Below, one piece after another: positions 7,665-16,441 of a stretch of 35,119 nucleotides of DNA; position 1 is the first letter of the stretch, and each line of letters opens with the position of its first letter. The DNA is from an uncultured Sutterella sp. (GTDB lineage Bacteria > Pseudomonadota > Gammaproteobacteria > Burkholderiales > Burkholderiaceae_F): positions 1 through 35,119 of the forward strand of contig UQUS01000019.1 of the NCBI GenBank assembly GCA_900544335.1, given 5' to 3'. The notes below the pieces were generated by a model. That model made no database searches, was not told where the DNA came from, and was given only the letters and a program-made list of their open reading frames with translations. The position numbers and the translations under genes were made by a program.

Positions 7665-8066
7665 GTGAACGTTCGTTACGTCATTTGTGTCGCCCTTTTC
7701 GCCTTGGCGGTCATGATTCAGTGGCCGCTGTGGTTCGGAAAGGGCGGCTTTTTCCGCAAACTCGAATTACAGCAAGACGTGGCCGCCATTACCGAAGACA
7801 ACAATCGCCTTCGTCGGGAAAACGGCATGATTGCCACGGAAATCGAATCTTTGGAAAGCGGAACCGATGCTGTTATAGAACAAGCCCGTACGCAACTCGG
7901 GATGATTCGCGGCGATGAGGTTTTATTTCGCTTTGTGCCCGAAGGATCAAAAGAGGCTCGTGATAGCCTCAAGCATGCGCCGGGACAAACCGGCGAGCGC
8001 CTTTTCAAGCCCAAGCACGATCACTTGTATTCTCCGGGCGACCCCCGAGCCAAAGAGAAAAATTAG
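7665..8066 (+). CDS. ftsB: Cell division protein FtsB
   Basis: FtsB is a small bitopic inner-membrane protein that links FtsQ and FtsL in the divisome. The 133-residue product has one membrane helix (about residues 4-22), then WFGKGGFF, a coiled coil with heptads to about residue 75 (DNNRLRRENGMIATEIESLE) and ARTQLGMIRGDEVLFRFVPE, which matches the conserved FtsB C-terminal region. It is longer than E. coli FtsB (103) owing to a charged, Pro-rich tail from about residue 100. The start is GTG with GGAG upstream. It lies 24 nt after eno, the conserved neighbour, and is likely co-transcribed. Confidence 0.93.
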   Translation: MNVRYVICVALFALAVMIQWPLWFGKGGFFRKLELQQDVAAITEDNNRLRRENGMIATEIESLESGTDAVIEQARTQLGMIRGDEVLFRFVPEGSKEARDSLKHAPGQTGERLFKPKHDHLYSPGDPRAKEKN

Positions 8067-8082
8067 CGCTCGATTTCTCTTA

Positions 8083-8108
8083 AGGTCGGCAGCAAATAGC
8101 CGGCACCT
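8083..8108 (+). repeat. Bulged hairpin in the ftsB-rmuC gap
   Basis: AGGTCGGC (8083-8090) pairs with GCCG and ACCT (8099-8108) with a 2-nt bulge and an 8-nt loop. There is no T-tract, so the role is unclear; it may be a weak terminator or the end of the eno-ftsB transcript. Confidence 0.3.
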
Positions 8109-8191
8109 CCTGCACGCTTTCAAACCGAGGAAGAACGACGAAAAACTGCTAGAGTTTCTCGTTCGTTTTGTTTTCGGGAGTTTGAATTTTC

Positions 8192-9589
8192 ATGATGTCT
8201 TTCATAACTACACCGGGAAATGCCTGGGTTTTGCCGACGCTTCTTGTCGCCCTTTTTTTCCTTCTTCTCGTGATTGTCGTTTTGCTTTACGCGCTTTACG
8301 CGCGTCAAAAAGGCTTTGATGCCGCGTTTTCGCGCACAATCGGCGAGGAGCGCGAAAAAACGTTAAGTCACCTGGCCAATTCCTTTGACTCGCTTCGCCG
8401 TGATGTGCGGGATTCTTCGAATGAGCTTAAAACCTCGCAAGCGAGCCAAATGACCGCTTTTATGGGGCTGATGCAAAAAGCCTCGGAACTCCAAAACCAA
8501 AGCGAAAAAGACATGCAAGATTCGCTTTTAAAGCAGCTTGAATCACAGTCCCTGCGTCAGGAAAAGCGGCTTGAGTTACTGACCGGAGGGATTTCTACCG
8601 GCCTTGACGGCATGCGTCAAAGCCTAAATGAGCAACTTACGGGCATTCGGGAATCGAATGACCGAGCACTCATGCAGATGCGTACGACCGTGGAAGATAA
8701 GTTGCAACAGACCTTAAACGAGCGCATCAGTGAAAGTTTTCAGAAGGTCGATGAGCAACTCAAATCGGTCTATAACGGCCTTGGCGAAATGCGCCAAGTT
8801 GCCCAAAACGTCGACGGCCTGCGGCGCGTCCTGGTTAATGTGAAAACACGCGGCACGTTCGGGGAAGTGCAACTCGGCAATCTCCTCTCGGAGATTTTGA
8901 CGCCCGATCAATACGACACGAATGTTGCGACCATTCCCGGATCCGGCGAGCGCGTGGAATTTGCCGTCAAGCTACCGGGTAAAGAAGACGGCAGGTCCGT
9001 CTATCTTCCGATTGATGCGAAGTTTCCCTTGGAAGACTACGAGCGGCTTGTGGAAGCGGCCGAAGCGGCGGACTCCGAGCAAGTCGAAGCAAGCGCCAAA
9101 GCCTTGGAAGTTCGGATCCTTGCCGAAGCCGAGAAGATTCACCGTAAGTACGTTCAGGTTCCCTATACGACCGAATTTGCCATTTTGTATCTACCGATTG
9201 AAAGCCTTTGGGCCGAAGTTATCAAGCGTCCGGGACTCATTGAGCGCGTGCACCGCATCTCGCACGTGACGATTGCAGGGCCCACGGTTCTGGCTGCGCT
9301 TTTAAATAGCCTGCAGCTTGGGTTCCGAACCCTGGCTATTGAGAAAAAGAGCGAGGAAGTTTCCATTGTGCTCGGCAAGGTCAAAAGCGAGTTTCTGAAG
9401 TTTTCCGAGGCTTTCGATGCCGTTGACAGAAAGGTCGACGGTGTGCGGACGGCCCTGGAGAATGTTCGCAAGAGAACCAACATCATGAGTAAGAACTTAA
9501 GGGATGTCGAAACGGTTTCGATTGCAGCCCCTGAAAGTGCCGCCGCTCTTGAGGCTCCCGCGAAGGCACCCGAGACGCCGAATAATTAA
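8192..9589 (+). CDS. rmuC: RmuC-family DNA recombination protein
   Basis: RmuC proteins limit inversion at short inverted repeats. They have a nuclease-like fold, although the biochemical activity is not well defined. The 465-residue product begins with a membrane helix (about residues 13-37) followed by a long coiled coil (about 45-205). The conserved RmuC core runs from about residue 215 to 425, including RGTFGEVQLGNLLSEIL, PIDAKFPLEDYERL and ILYLPIESLWAEV. The C-terminus is Ala/Pro-rich and probably disordered. Tandem ATGs at 8192 and 8195 are both possible starts; GGAG lies upstream at long spacing. It lies 33 nt before parC. Confidence 0.93.
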   Translation: MMSFITTPGNAWVLPTLLVALFFLLLVIVVLLYALYARQKGFDAAFSRTIGEEREKTLSHLANSFDSLRRDVRDSSNELKTSQASQMTAFMGLMQKASELQNQSEKDMQDSLLKQLESQSLRQEKRLELLTGGISTGLDGMRQSLNEQLTGIRESNDRALMQMRTTVEDKLQQTLNERISESFQKVDEQLKSVYNGLGEMRQVAQNVDGLRRVLVNVKTRGTFGEVQLGNLLSEILTPDQYDTNVATIPGSGERVEFAVKLPGKEDGRSVYLPIDAKFPLEDYERLVEAAEAADSEQVEASAKALEVRILAEAEKIHRKYVQVPYTTEFAILYLPIESLWAEVIKRPGLIERVHRISHVTIAGPTVLAALLNSLQLGFRTLAIEKKSEEVSIVLGKVKSEFLKFSEAFDAVDRKVDGVRTALENVRKRTNIMSKNLRDVETVSIAAPESAAALEAPAKAPETPNN

Positions 9590-9622
9590 AATACCGCCGC
9601 ATCGATTGATTTGAAATATCCC

Positions 9623-12154
9623 ATGAGTAACGATTCCATGCAGACACCGGACCTATTTGAGTCTGAGTCGGCCGCAGAGCAGGGTTCTTCTCAAGAAAGT
9701 CGCCCCAAAGAGCCTGAGGTTAAAGTTGAAGAGCACCCTAAAGCGCCGCCTACTAGGAAAGCCACGAACGGCAAAGGCGTCGTTTGTCTTCCCGAGGCCC
9801 TTGAGGACGGCTCCCCGTTTGAAGAAGACGGAAAACTGACTCTCGCGCGTTTTGCTGCCAAGGCCTACTTGGAGTACGCACTTTCGGTCGTGAAGGGCCG
9901 GGCGCTTCCCGATGTTTTCGACGGCTTAAAGCCCGTACAGCGCCGTATTTTGTATGCCATGGACAGGATGCGTCTTGCGCCGCCTGCCAAAGCCGTCAAG
10001 TGCGCCCGCGTTGTCGGTGATGTGCTCGGTAAATACCATCCGCACGGCGACCAGGCAGCCTATGAAGCCATGGTCCGCATGGCGCAGTCTTTTACATTGC
10101 GGTATCCCCTTGTAGACGGGGAGGGCAACTTCGGATCGCGAGACGGAGACGGACCGGCGGCGATGCGTTATACGGAAGCACGGCTGACGAAGATTTCCGA
10201 ACTGCTCCTCTCGGAACTCGACAGTGACGATGTGGACTTTGTTCCCAACTACGACGGCTCCTTTAAGGAGCCCGAACTCTTGCCCGCACGTCTTCCCTTT
10301 GTGCTGTTAAACGGCGCAAGCGGCATTGCCGTGGGTCTGGCAACGGAGATTCCTTCGCACAACTTACGGGAAGTGGCCGAGGCCGTTTTATTGCTTCTTG
10401 AAAAGCCCGAAGCGACGCTTCCCGAGGTTTTACAGGTGCTTCCGGCACCGGATTTTCCGGGCGGCGGTCAGATTATCTCGTCGCCTTCGGAAATCGAGGA
10501 CATCTATCGCACCGGGCGCGGGAGTCTTAAGGTTCGTGCACGCTATCACTTCGAAGAGTTACAACGCAATCAGTGGCAACTCATTGTCGATGAATTGCCG
10601 CCGGCTGCAAGTGCCGAACTCGTGCTCTCTGAAATCGAGGACATCACCAATCCGAAGCCCAAAGCCGGCAAGAAAGTGCTTTCGGCCGAGCAGTTGCAGA
10701 CCAAAGCCCACATGCTCGCCTTTTTGGACGGAGTTCGCAACGAATGCGATAAAGATACGCCCATGCGGCTTGTCTTCGAGCCCAAGACCTCGAAAATCGA
10801 CCGCGAGACGTTTGTCAATGTCCTTCTTTCCGAAACCTCGCTCGAGTCGAACGCCCCGATGAATTTGGTGGTGGTCGGAGCCGACGGACATCCGATGCAA
10901 AAAGGGTTGCTCGCGATTTTGCGTGAGTGGGTTACGCTGCGCTTAGCTACCGTCAAACGTCGGTGCCAATCCCGATTAGATAAGGTCTCGGCGCGCCTAC
11001 ATATTTTGGAAGGCCGTCAGATTGCCGTCGATGCCATCGATCGAGTTATTGAAATCGTACGCTTTGAAGATAATCCTAAAGCCGTTCTCATGAAGGAGTT
11101 TTCTCTTACCGACGAGCAGGCCGAAGACATCCTCGAGTTGCGATTGCGGCAGTTAGCGAACTTAGAGTTTGAAAAGCTCCTTGTGGAAAAAGAAAAACTT
11201 ACAAGCGAAGCGCATACGCTTTCGCGCACCATTGCAAGCGACAAACTCTTGCGCGCTCTTGTGGCGCGTGAGACACGCGAGGCTGCGAAAACCTACGGCG
11301 ACGACCGCCGTACGCTTGTTCAGGAGGCAGCCAAAGCAACGGTTCAGGAGCAGGTCATCGATGAGCCCGTGACGGTCGTCATTTCCAAAAAGGGCTTCGT
11401 GCGCTCGCGCTCGGGCCACGGGCACGACGCAACGCTCATGAGTTATAAACTCGGAGATGCGTTCGGAGTGGCTTTTGAATGTCGGACCGAAGATACGCTT
11501 ATTGCCGTCGGCGATAACGGGCGTGTGTATTCGGTGCCCGTTGCAACGCTCCCGCCCTCGCGCGGAGACGGTTTGCCGATTTCAAGCTTTTTTGACCTAG
11601 AAAGCGGCACGACAATTGTCGGGTATTTGGCGGCCGATAAAAAAACGCGTGTGGTTTTTGCTAATGATGCCGGCTTCGGCTTACTTTGCACGGTAGGCGA
11701 CCTTTTTGCCCGTGTGCGCGCCGGGCGAACCTTTATGCGCGTGGGCGAGGGTGTCAAGCTCCTGCCGCCGGCAACGGTCCCGGAGGAGGCCGGTAAGCTT
11801 GCGTGCCTATCGACTCAAGGGCGACTTCTTGTCTTTGACCTCACCGAGTTGCGTGTATTATCGGACGGCGGCAAGGGCGTGACACTCATGGATTTAAATC
11901 CCGGGGAAAAACTCTCGGATATCCTCGTGTGCGGCGAGGCCGGGTGTGTCGTCGAAGGCATCGGGCGTACGCGCACGCGCGAAAAGACCTTGGTTCGAGG
12001 CGATTGGCAACGCCACTTCGGGCACCGTGCTCGAAAAGGTAAACCCATCGAGATTCGCTTTAAGGCCACGAACTTAAAGCCCCTTATGACCGATGAGAAC
12101 GGACGGGCCACCACGGGATCTAACGAGGAAGAGCCCGAACCGACTTTACTGTAA
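9623..12154 (+). CDS. parC: DNA topoisomerase IV subunit A
   Basis: ParC is the DNA-cleaving subunit of topoisomerase IV, which decatenates daughter chromosomes. From ATG 9623 the protein has 843 residues, against about 750 in E. coli. About 70 residues of acidic, Pro/Lys-rich sequence precede the conserved start (GKLTLARFAAKAYLEYALS). Then come FDGLKPVQRRILYAM, GKYHPHGDQAAYEAMVRMAQ, and AAMRYTEARLTK with catalytic Tyr183. GASGIAVGLATEIPSHNL, a coiled-coil gate and beta-pinwheel repeats follow. Gln144 sits where E. coli ParC has Ser80. Other starts are TTG 9611 and ATG 9638; no clear Shine-Dalgarno decides. parE is not in the window. ParC rather than GyrA is inferred from overall similarity to betaproteobacterial ParC and the lack of a GyrA box. 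Confidence 0.95.
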   Translation: MSNDSMQTPDLFESESAAEQGSSQESRPKEPEVKVEEHPKAPPTRKATNGKGVVCLPEALEDGSPFEEDGKLTLARFAAKAYLEYALSVVKGRALPDVFDGLKPVQRRILYAMDRMRLAPPAKAVKCARVVGDVLGKYHPHGDQAAYEAMVRMAQSFTLRYPLVDGEGNFGSRDGDGPAAMRYTEARLTKISELLLSELDSDDVDFVPNYDGSFKEPELLPARLPFVLLNGASGIAVGLATEIPSHNLREVAEAVLLLLEKPEATLPEVLQVLPAPDFPGGGQIISSPSEIEDIYRTGRGSLKVRARYHFEELQRNQWQLIVDELPPAASAELVLSEIEDITNPKPKAGKKVLSAEQLQTKAHMLAFLDGVRNECDKDTPMRLVFEPKTSKIDRETFVNVLLSETSLESNAPMNLVVVGADGHPMQKGLLAILREWVTLRLATVKRRCQSRLDKVSARLHILEGRQIAVDAIDRVIEIVRFEDNPKAVLMKEFSLTDEQAEDILELRLRQLANLEFEKLLVEKEKLTSEAHTLSRTIASDKLLRALVARETREAAKTYGDDRRTLVQEAAKATVQEQVIDEPVTVVISKKGFVRSRSGHGHDATLMSYKLGDAFGVAFECRTEDTLIAVGDNGRVYSVPVATLPPSRGDGLPISSFFDLESGTTIVGYLAADKKTRVVFANDAGFGLLCTVGDLFARVRAGRTFMRVGEGVKLLPPATVPEEAGKLACLSTQGRLLVFDLTELRVLSDGGKGVTLMDLNPGEKLSDILVCGEAGCVVEGIGRTRTREKTLVRGDWQRHFGHRARKGKPIEIRFKATNLKPLMTDENGRATTGSNEEEPEPTLL

Positions 12155-12162
12155 GTTCAGTT

Positions 12163-14118
12163 ATGGATAACCACACACAAACGCCGAGCGGTTTTGTTTC
12201 CATCGAGCGTCGCCCGAGTCTGATGCATACGCTCTCGTGGCGCTTGGCGGTGGCTGTGTTGCTTTGGATTGTCCTGTTGGTACTCTCGGTCGGGTACTCC
12301 TTTATTCTCAATCAGCGCGTACACGACTACTACACGTCGCTTTCGTACGTCTCTTCCATTCGGTCGGATATTTACAAAGCAAACATCATGACCGACGACC
12401 GCTTCACGAGCGTCGAATTTAAGGAACTAACGGATTCGGTCGGTGCGACGATTCGTAATCTTCGGATTACGATCGAGGCGTCCGATTCCAAACACAAGGC
12501 CGAGATTTTGCGTCTGACGCAGGAAATACGCGAGCAGTGGCATTCGATTTTGCTACGGATGCTCTCGCAGGCGCGTGAGAAGTCCGCTCCGATTCTCATT
12601 CCCGACATCGAGCGCATCATGCCGGACTTAAACAGTCTGGAAGTTTTAATTCAGAGCGATCGGAACGAATACACGGTTCTCGCGCGACTTGTGCAGGGGG
12701 CGCTCATTTTAATTTGCGTTATCGGACTAATCGGGGTGATGTATTTACTTGTGCGCTGGGTGATTCGGCCGATTGATTCGGTTTCGGCGACGTTGGAAGA
12801 ATTTACGCGCGGCAACCTATCGATTCGACTCAATCTGAAAGGCAGTGCCGAATTCGAGCACATTTCCGACGGTTTTAACCGCATGGCCTCGCGCCTACAA
12901 AACCTCGTGCAGGGCCTGGAGACCATCACGCAGCAAAAAACCTTTGCCGTCGAGGAGCGCAATCGCAACTTAGCGCAGCTTTACGAGATGACTAGTTCCC
13001 TTGGGAAATTTCGTTCCGTTTTCGAGATGTGCGACAACTTTACGCTGCGCCTGATTCACTACACGGGAGCGTACGCCTCGACCGTTTTTCTGCTCGATGA
13101 AAAAACGCAGCAGCTCACTTTAGCGGCCCAGACCGATTTACCCGACCATGCAATCAAAGCGTATGCCGGGCGCGAGCTTTTTTACGCCGACGCCGAGGAG
13201 TTTGCTCTTAAGGAAGTCGGACTGAAGTTTTACCCGAGCGGCAACAAGGAGCAGCTTTTCAATCAACTGTTCGTTCCGGCTCCCGAATTTAAATGCGCCT
13301 ACGCCTTCCACGTGCGTAGCGGCGGCAAGACCCTCGGCGTCTATCTTCTGTTTTACGGACGCGATGTGTCTTTGAGTCCCCGGCGCAATCAACTTTATGA
13401 GAACTTCGGCACGCACCTGGCGGTGGCCATTGCCAACCGGCGCCTCGTGAACCGCGATCGGGAATTTGCCGTGGCGCAGGAACGCGCCTATTTGGCACAG
13501 GGCCTACATGACTCGATTGCTCAATCCCTGTCCTTTTTAAATCTTCAGGTTCAGATTTTGGAAGGAGCCCTGCGCGATAACGACAAGCCGCTTGTTGACG
13601 AAACCCTCGGGCAGATTAAAACCGGTGTGCAGGAATCGTATGCCGACGTACGCGAATTGCTGATTAACTTCCGTGAGCGGCTCCATCGTGAGCCCTTTGT
13701 CAAGGCGCTTACGACGGTCATCGATCGCTTTAAGGCTCAAACACACATTCCGGTGGATTTTCGGATTCACGGAACCGGGCGCGAGCCGACCGAACAACAA
13801 AAACTGCAGATTGTGTTTATTTTGCAGGAAGCCTTGGCCAACGTGCGCAAACACGCCGGCGCAACGGCCGTCTGCGTCGATTTAACCAATGCCGAGGTCT
13901 TTCAGATGCGCGTCATCGATAACGGGTGCGGCATCGATCCCAAACTTGTCGAATCCAGGAAGAGCTCGCACTTCGGTCTTAGCATCATGCAAGAGCGCGC
14001 CGAGCGCATCGGGTCGACGGTTCGCGTCGGGGCGGCCGATCCGGCGCTTTACCCGCACGGCACCTGTGTGCAATTGACCGTTCCGGGAACGGGGATGCCC
14101 GAAAAGGACGCCGTATGA
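12163..14118 (+). CDS. NarX-like membrane sensor histidine kinase (orphan)
   Basis: The 651-residue product has two membrane helices (about 28-49 and 176-200) bracketing a 125-residue periplasmic helical domain. A HAMP region (about 198-255) and a GAF-like domain (about 275-430) follow. Then comes a HisKA_3 dimerisation domain with phospho-acceptor His449 in AQGLHDSIAQSL, and an HATPase with an N-box Asn560 (QEALANVRKHA), DNGCGI (586-591) and HFGLSIMQERAERIG. This is the architecture of NarX/LiaS-type kinases, which phosphorylate NarL/FixJ regulators. The periplasmic part lacks the GRQRM-type nitrate P-box, so the signal is unknown. No response regulator gene is in the window. It starts 8 nt after parC and overlaps the next gene by 4 nt. 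Confidence 0.88.
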   Translation: MDNHTQTPSGFVSIERRPSLMHTLSWRLAVAVLLWIVLLVLSVGYSFILNQRVHDYYTSLSYVSSIRSDIYKANIMTDDRFTSVEFKELTDSVGATIRNLRITIEASDSKHKAEILRLTQEIREQWHSILLRMLSQAREKSAPILIPDIERIMPDLNSLEVLIQSDRNEYTVLARLVQGALILICVIGLIGVMYLLVRWVIRPIDSVSATLEEFTRGNLSIRLNLKGSAEFEHISDGFNRMASRLQNLVQGLETITQQKTFAVEERNRNLAQLYEMTSSLGKFRSVFEMCDNFTLRLIHYTGAYASTVFLLDEKTQQLTLAAQTDLPDHAIKAYAGRELFYADAEEFALKEVGLKFYPSGNKEQLFNQLFVPAPEFKCAYAFHVRSGGKTLGVYLLFYGRDVSLSPRRNQLYENFGTHLAVAIANRRLVNRDREFAVAQERAYLAQGLHDSIAQSLSFLNLQVQILEGALRDNDKPLVDETLGQIKTGVQESYADVRELLINFRERLHREPFVKALTTVIDRFKAQTHIPVDFRIHGTGREPTEQQKLQIVFILQEALANVRKHAGATAVCVDLTNAEVFQMRVIDNGCGIDPKLVESRKSSHFGLSIMQERAERIGSTVRVGAADPALYPHGTCVQLTVPGTGMPEKDAV

Positions 14119-15248
14119 TGTTTTTTACCGTTGCGCCTTTAATGGCACTTTACGTGTATTGGCGAGCCGTCAGGGTCCTCGGTCGGGGAGTTTTGCGCTC
14201 GCTTTTCGTAGCAGTACTTGCCCTCGGGGCCCTCTTTCCGATTCTTGTCGCTACCTTCGGGGGCTCGATTCCCGCCCCGACGGTCGATGGGCGCCTGATG
14301 ATTGCCGGGGAGTTTTTCCTCCTGGTCCTTTTAGAAAGTACGATTTTGATTATCCTTTGCGACGGCGTGCTCTTGATTTCTCGCGTGGTCGGTAAACGCA
14401 TCGCCATCTTAAGGACAGCAAAGAGGGTGATTTTTTTGTTTGCTCTTGCAACGTTCGTCACCCTTTTTGCCGTTTCTCAGGCTTTACGCGACCCGGTTGT
14501 AAAACGTGTGACGCTTGACTTTGACAACCTTTCCGATGCCTTTGTCGGGATGCGCATTGCCCAGCTTTCGGATTTGCATCAAGCCAATGTCTTCGGTCCG
14601 GAGCGCTTAAAACGCATCATTGATGCCACCAATCGCCTTAATGCCGACATCATCGTCATCACGGGGGACTTAGTCGACGGCTCGGTTAAGACGCGCGGAA
14701 AGGACATGACTGCACTACAGGACCTTACGGCCCCCGAAGGCGTTTACGTGGTCGAGGGCAACCACGAGCACTACGTCGATTACGACGGATGGATGGAGTT
14801 TTTCCCCAAGCTCGGGTTAACGCTTTTACGTAACGAACACGCCCTTTTAAGGCGCGGTCAGGATGCCCTTCTTTTAGCCGGACTTACCGACTACGGCGCT
14901 AAGCGCTTTGGCCGCGCCGTCCCCGATTTGAAAGGCGCATTGAAAGGCGCTCCCGAGGGCTTTACGATTGTGCTCTCGCACCAGCCGCGCGAGGTGAAAG
15001 AATTGACGGACTCGGACGTCGATTTAGTGCTTTGCGGTCATACGCACGGCGGGCAAACGCCGATGGTGTCATTGCTGGTTAAAGCATTAAATGACGGGTA
15101 TGTTCGGGGTCTATATAAAAAGGAGACGGACGGCAAATCGCTTTCTGTCTACGTGCATCCGGGAACCGGTCTTTGGACAGGATTTAGTGCGCGACTCGGA
15201 TCGGAAAACGAGATTGTGCTCATCACATTGAACAAAAAAGGAAAGTAG
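14115..15248 (+). CDS. Membrane-anchored YkuE-like calcineurin metallophosphoesterase
   Basis: The 377-residue protein has four predicted membrane helices (about 3-19, 28-48, 62-90, 103-125), then a calcineurin-like phosphoesterase domain. The metal-site motifs are complete and in order: SDLH (Asp153, His155), GDLVDG (Asp185), GNHEHY (Asn216, His217), LSHQP (His289) and GHTHGG (His309, His311). The closest named groups are YkuE-type phosphoesterases, which include LpxG-like UDP-2,3-diacylglucosamine hydrolases; the substrate cannot be read from the motifs. The start overlaps the kinase stop in ATGATG (14115-14120), so the two are translationally coupled. dxr begins 5 nt after it, so it may share the envelope transcript. 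Confidence 0.85.
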   Translation: MMFFTVAPLMALYVYWRAVRVLGRGVLRSLFVAVLALGALFPILVATFGGSIPAPTVDGRLMIAGEFFLLVLLESTILIILCDGVLLISRVVGKRIAILRTAKRVIFLFALATFVTLFAVSQALRDPVVKRVTLDFDNLSDAFVGMRIAQLSDLHQANVFGPERLKRIIDATNRLNADIIVITGDLVDGSVKTRGKDMTALQDLTAPEGVYVVEGNHEHYVDYDGWMEFFPKLGLTLLRNEHALLRRGQDALLLAGLTDYGAKRFGRAVPDLKGALKGAPEGFTIVLSHQPREVKELTDSDVDLVLCGHTHGGQTPMVSLLVKALNDGYVRGLYKKETDGKSLSVYVHPGTGLWTGFSARLGSENEIVLITLNKKGK

Positions 15249-15253
15249 GGTTT

Positions 15254-16432
15254 ATGCAACGCGTTGCTGTTTTAGGGGCCACGGGATCGATCGGAACAAG
15301 TGCTCTGGATGTTCTTTCGCGCTACCCGGAGGACTTTTGCGTGTACGCGCTTGCGGCCGGAACGCGCATCGAAAAGCTCGTAGATTTGGCGGCGCGCTTT
15401 CACCCGGAAGTGGTCGGGATTGCTGATCAGGAAAAAGTAAAGGCTCTCAAAGACCTTCTGGCAGCCCGGGGCCTACAATCGATACGCGTTGTCGCCGGGG
15501 CCAAGGACGTTGCGTCATTAGCTGCCGAGAGCCGAGTCGATACGGTCTTACAGGCTGTTGTCGGCGCAGCGGGTCTTGCGCCGAGTTTTGAGGCCGCTCG
15601 GGCCGGCAAGCGCCTGCTCCTAGCCAATAAAGAAAGCGTTGTGTGCGGCGCCTCTCTTTTGATGGAGACGGTTAAAAAGGGCGGGGCAACGCTTTTGCCG
15701 ATCGATTCCGAACACAACGCCATCTTTCAGTGTTTGCACGGGGCAAGTCGGGATGAGCGCAAAGCGGTGCGCATTTGGCTTACATGTTCGGGCGGACCCT
15801 TCCGAGATAAAAAAGACTTGGATTTATCAAAAGTTACGCCTGAAGTGGCCCTTTCTCACCCGACTTGGTCGATGGGGAAAAAGATCAGCATTGATTCGGC
15901 AACCCTTATGAATAAGGGCTTTGAAGTCATTGAAGCGCGCTACCTATTTGATGTGCCGAGCGAGCGCATTCGCGTTGTCGTGCACCCGCAGTCGGTTTTG
16001 CACTCGATGGTTGAATTTTCCGACGGGTCGGTGATCGGCCAAATGGGACCGACGGATATGCGTCTTGCAATTGCGTATTGCTTGGGGTACCCCAAGCGCC
16101 TTGTCGGCACGGACGTGCGCCTTGACTTCACTCAGCTCGGCCCCTTGACCTTTGAAGCACCCGATACGGCTCGATTCCCGCTTTTAACACACGCGTACGA
16201 GGCCCTTCGCGCCGGAGGTGTTGCAACCGTCGTTTTAAATGCTGCCAATGAAATGGCCGTCGGAGCGTTCCTTAATCGGGCAATTCGCTTTACGGACATT
16301 GCGTGGGTTTGCGAGACGATGCTCCGAAAGGTATCGGGGAGCGCCCCGACGTCGTTGGAAGAAATTCTCGAGACCGATGCGGCCGTGCGCGCTCAAAGCG
16401 CCGAAGAGATTGCCCGTCTTTCTCGCTTATAA
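15254..16432 (+). CDS. dxr: 1-deoxy-D-xylulose-5-phosphate reductoisomerase
   Basis: Dxr makes 2-C-methylerythritol-4-phosphate with NADPH, the committed step of the MEP isoprenoid pathway. The 392-residue product has the NADPH-binding LGATGSIGTS (7-15 region), LANKES, the metal-site PIDSEHNAIFQ, HPTWSMGKKISIDSATLMNKG, and HPQSVLHSMVEFSDGS, all diagnostic. Family length is about 398. The start follows AAGGAAAG. It feeds isoprenoid units to UppS (3769-4488). Normally it is adjacent to cdsA; here it restarts the conserved block after an approximately 9.9-kb separation. rseP follows 9 nt after the stop. Confidence 0.98.
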   Translation: MQRVAVLGATGSIGTSALDVLSRYPEDFCVYALAAGTRIEKLVDLAARFHPEVVGIADQEKVKALKDLLAARGLQSIRVVAGAKDVASLAAESRVDTVLQAVVGAAGLAPSFEAARAGKRLLLANKESVVCGASLLMETVKKGGATLLPIDSEHNAIFQCLHGASRDERKAVRIWLTCSGGPFRDKKDLDLSKVTPEVALSHPTWSMGKKISIDSATLMNKGFEVIEARYLFDVPSERIRVVVHPQSVLHSMVEFSDGSVIGQMGPTDMRLAIAYCLGYPKRLVGTDVRLDFTQLGPLTFEAPDTARFPLLTHAYEALRAGGVATVVLNAANEMAVGAFLNRAIRFTDIAWVCETMLRKVSGSAPTSLEEILETDAAVRAQSAEEIARLSRL

Positions 16433-16441
16433 AGGAGTCGT

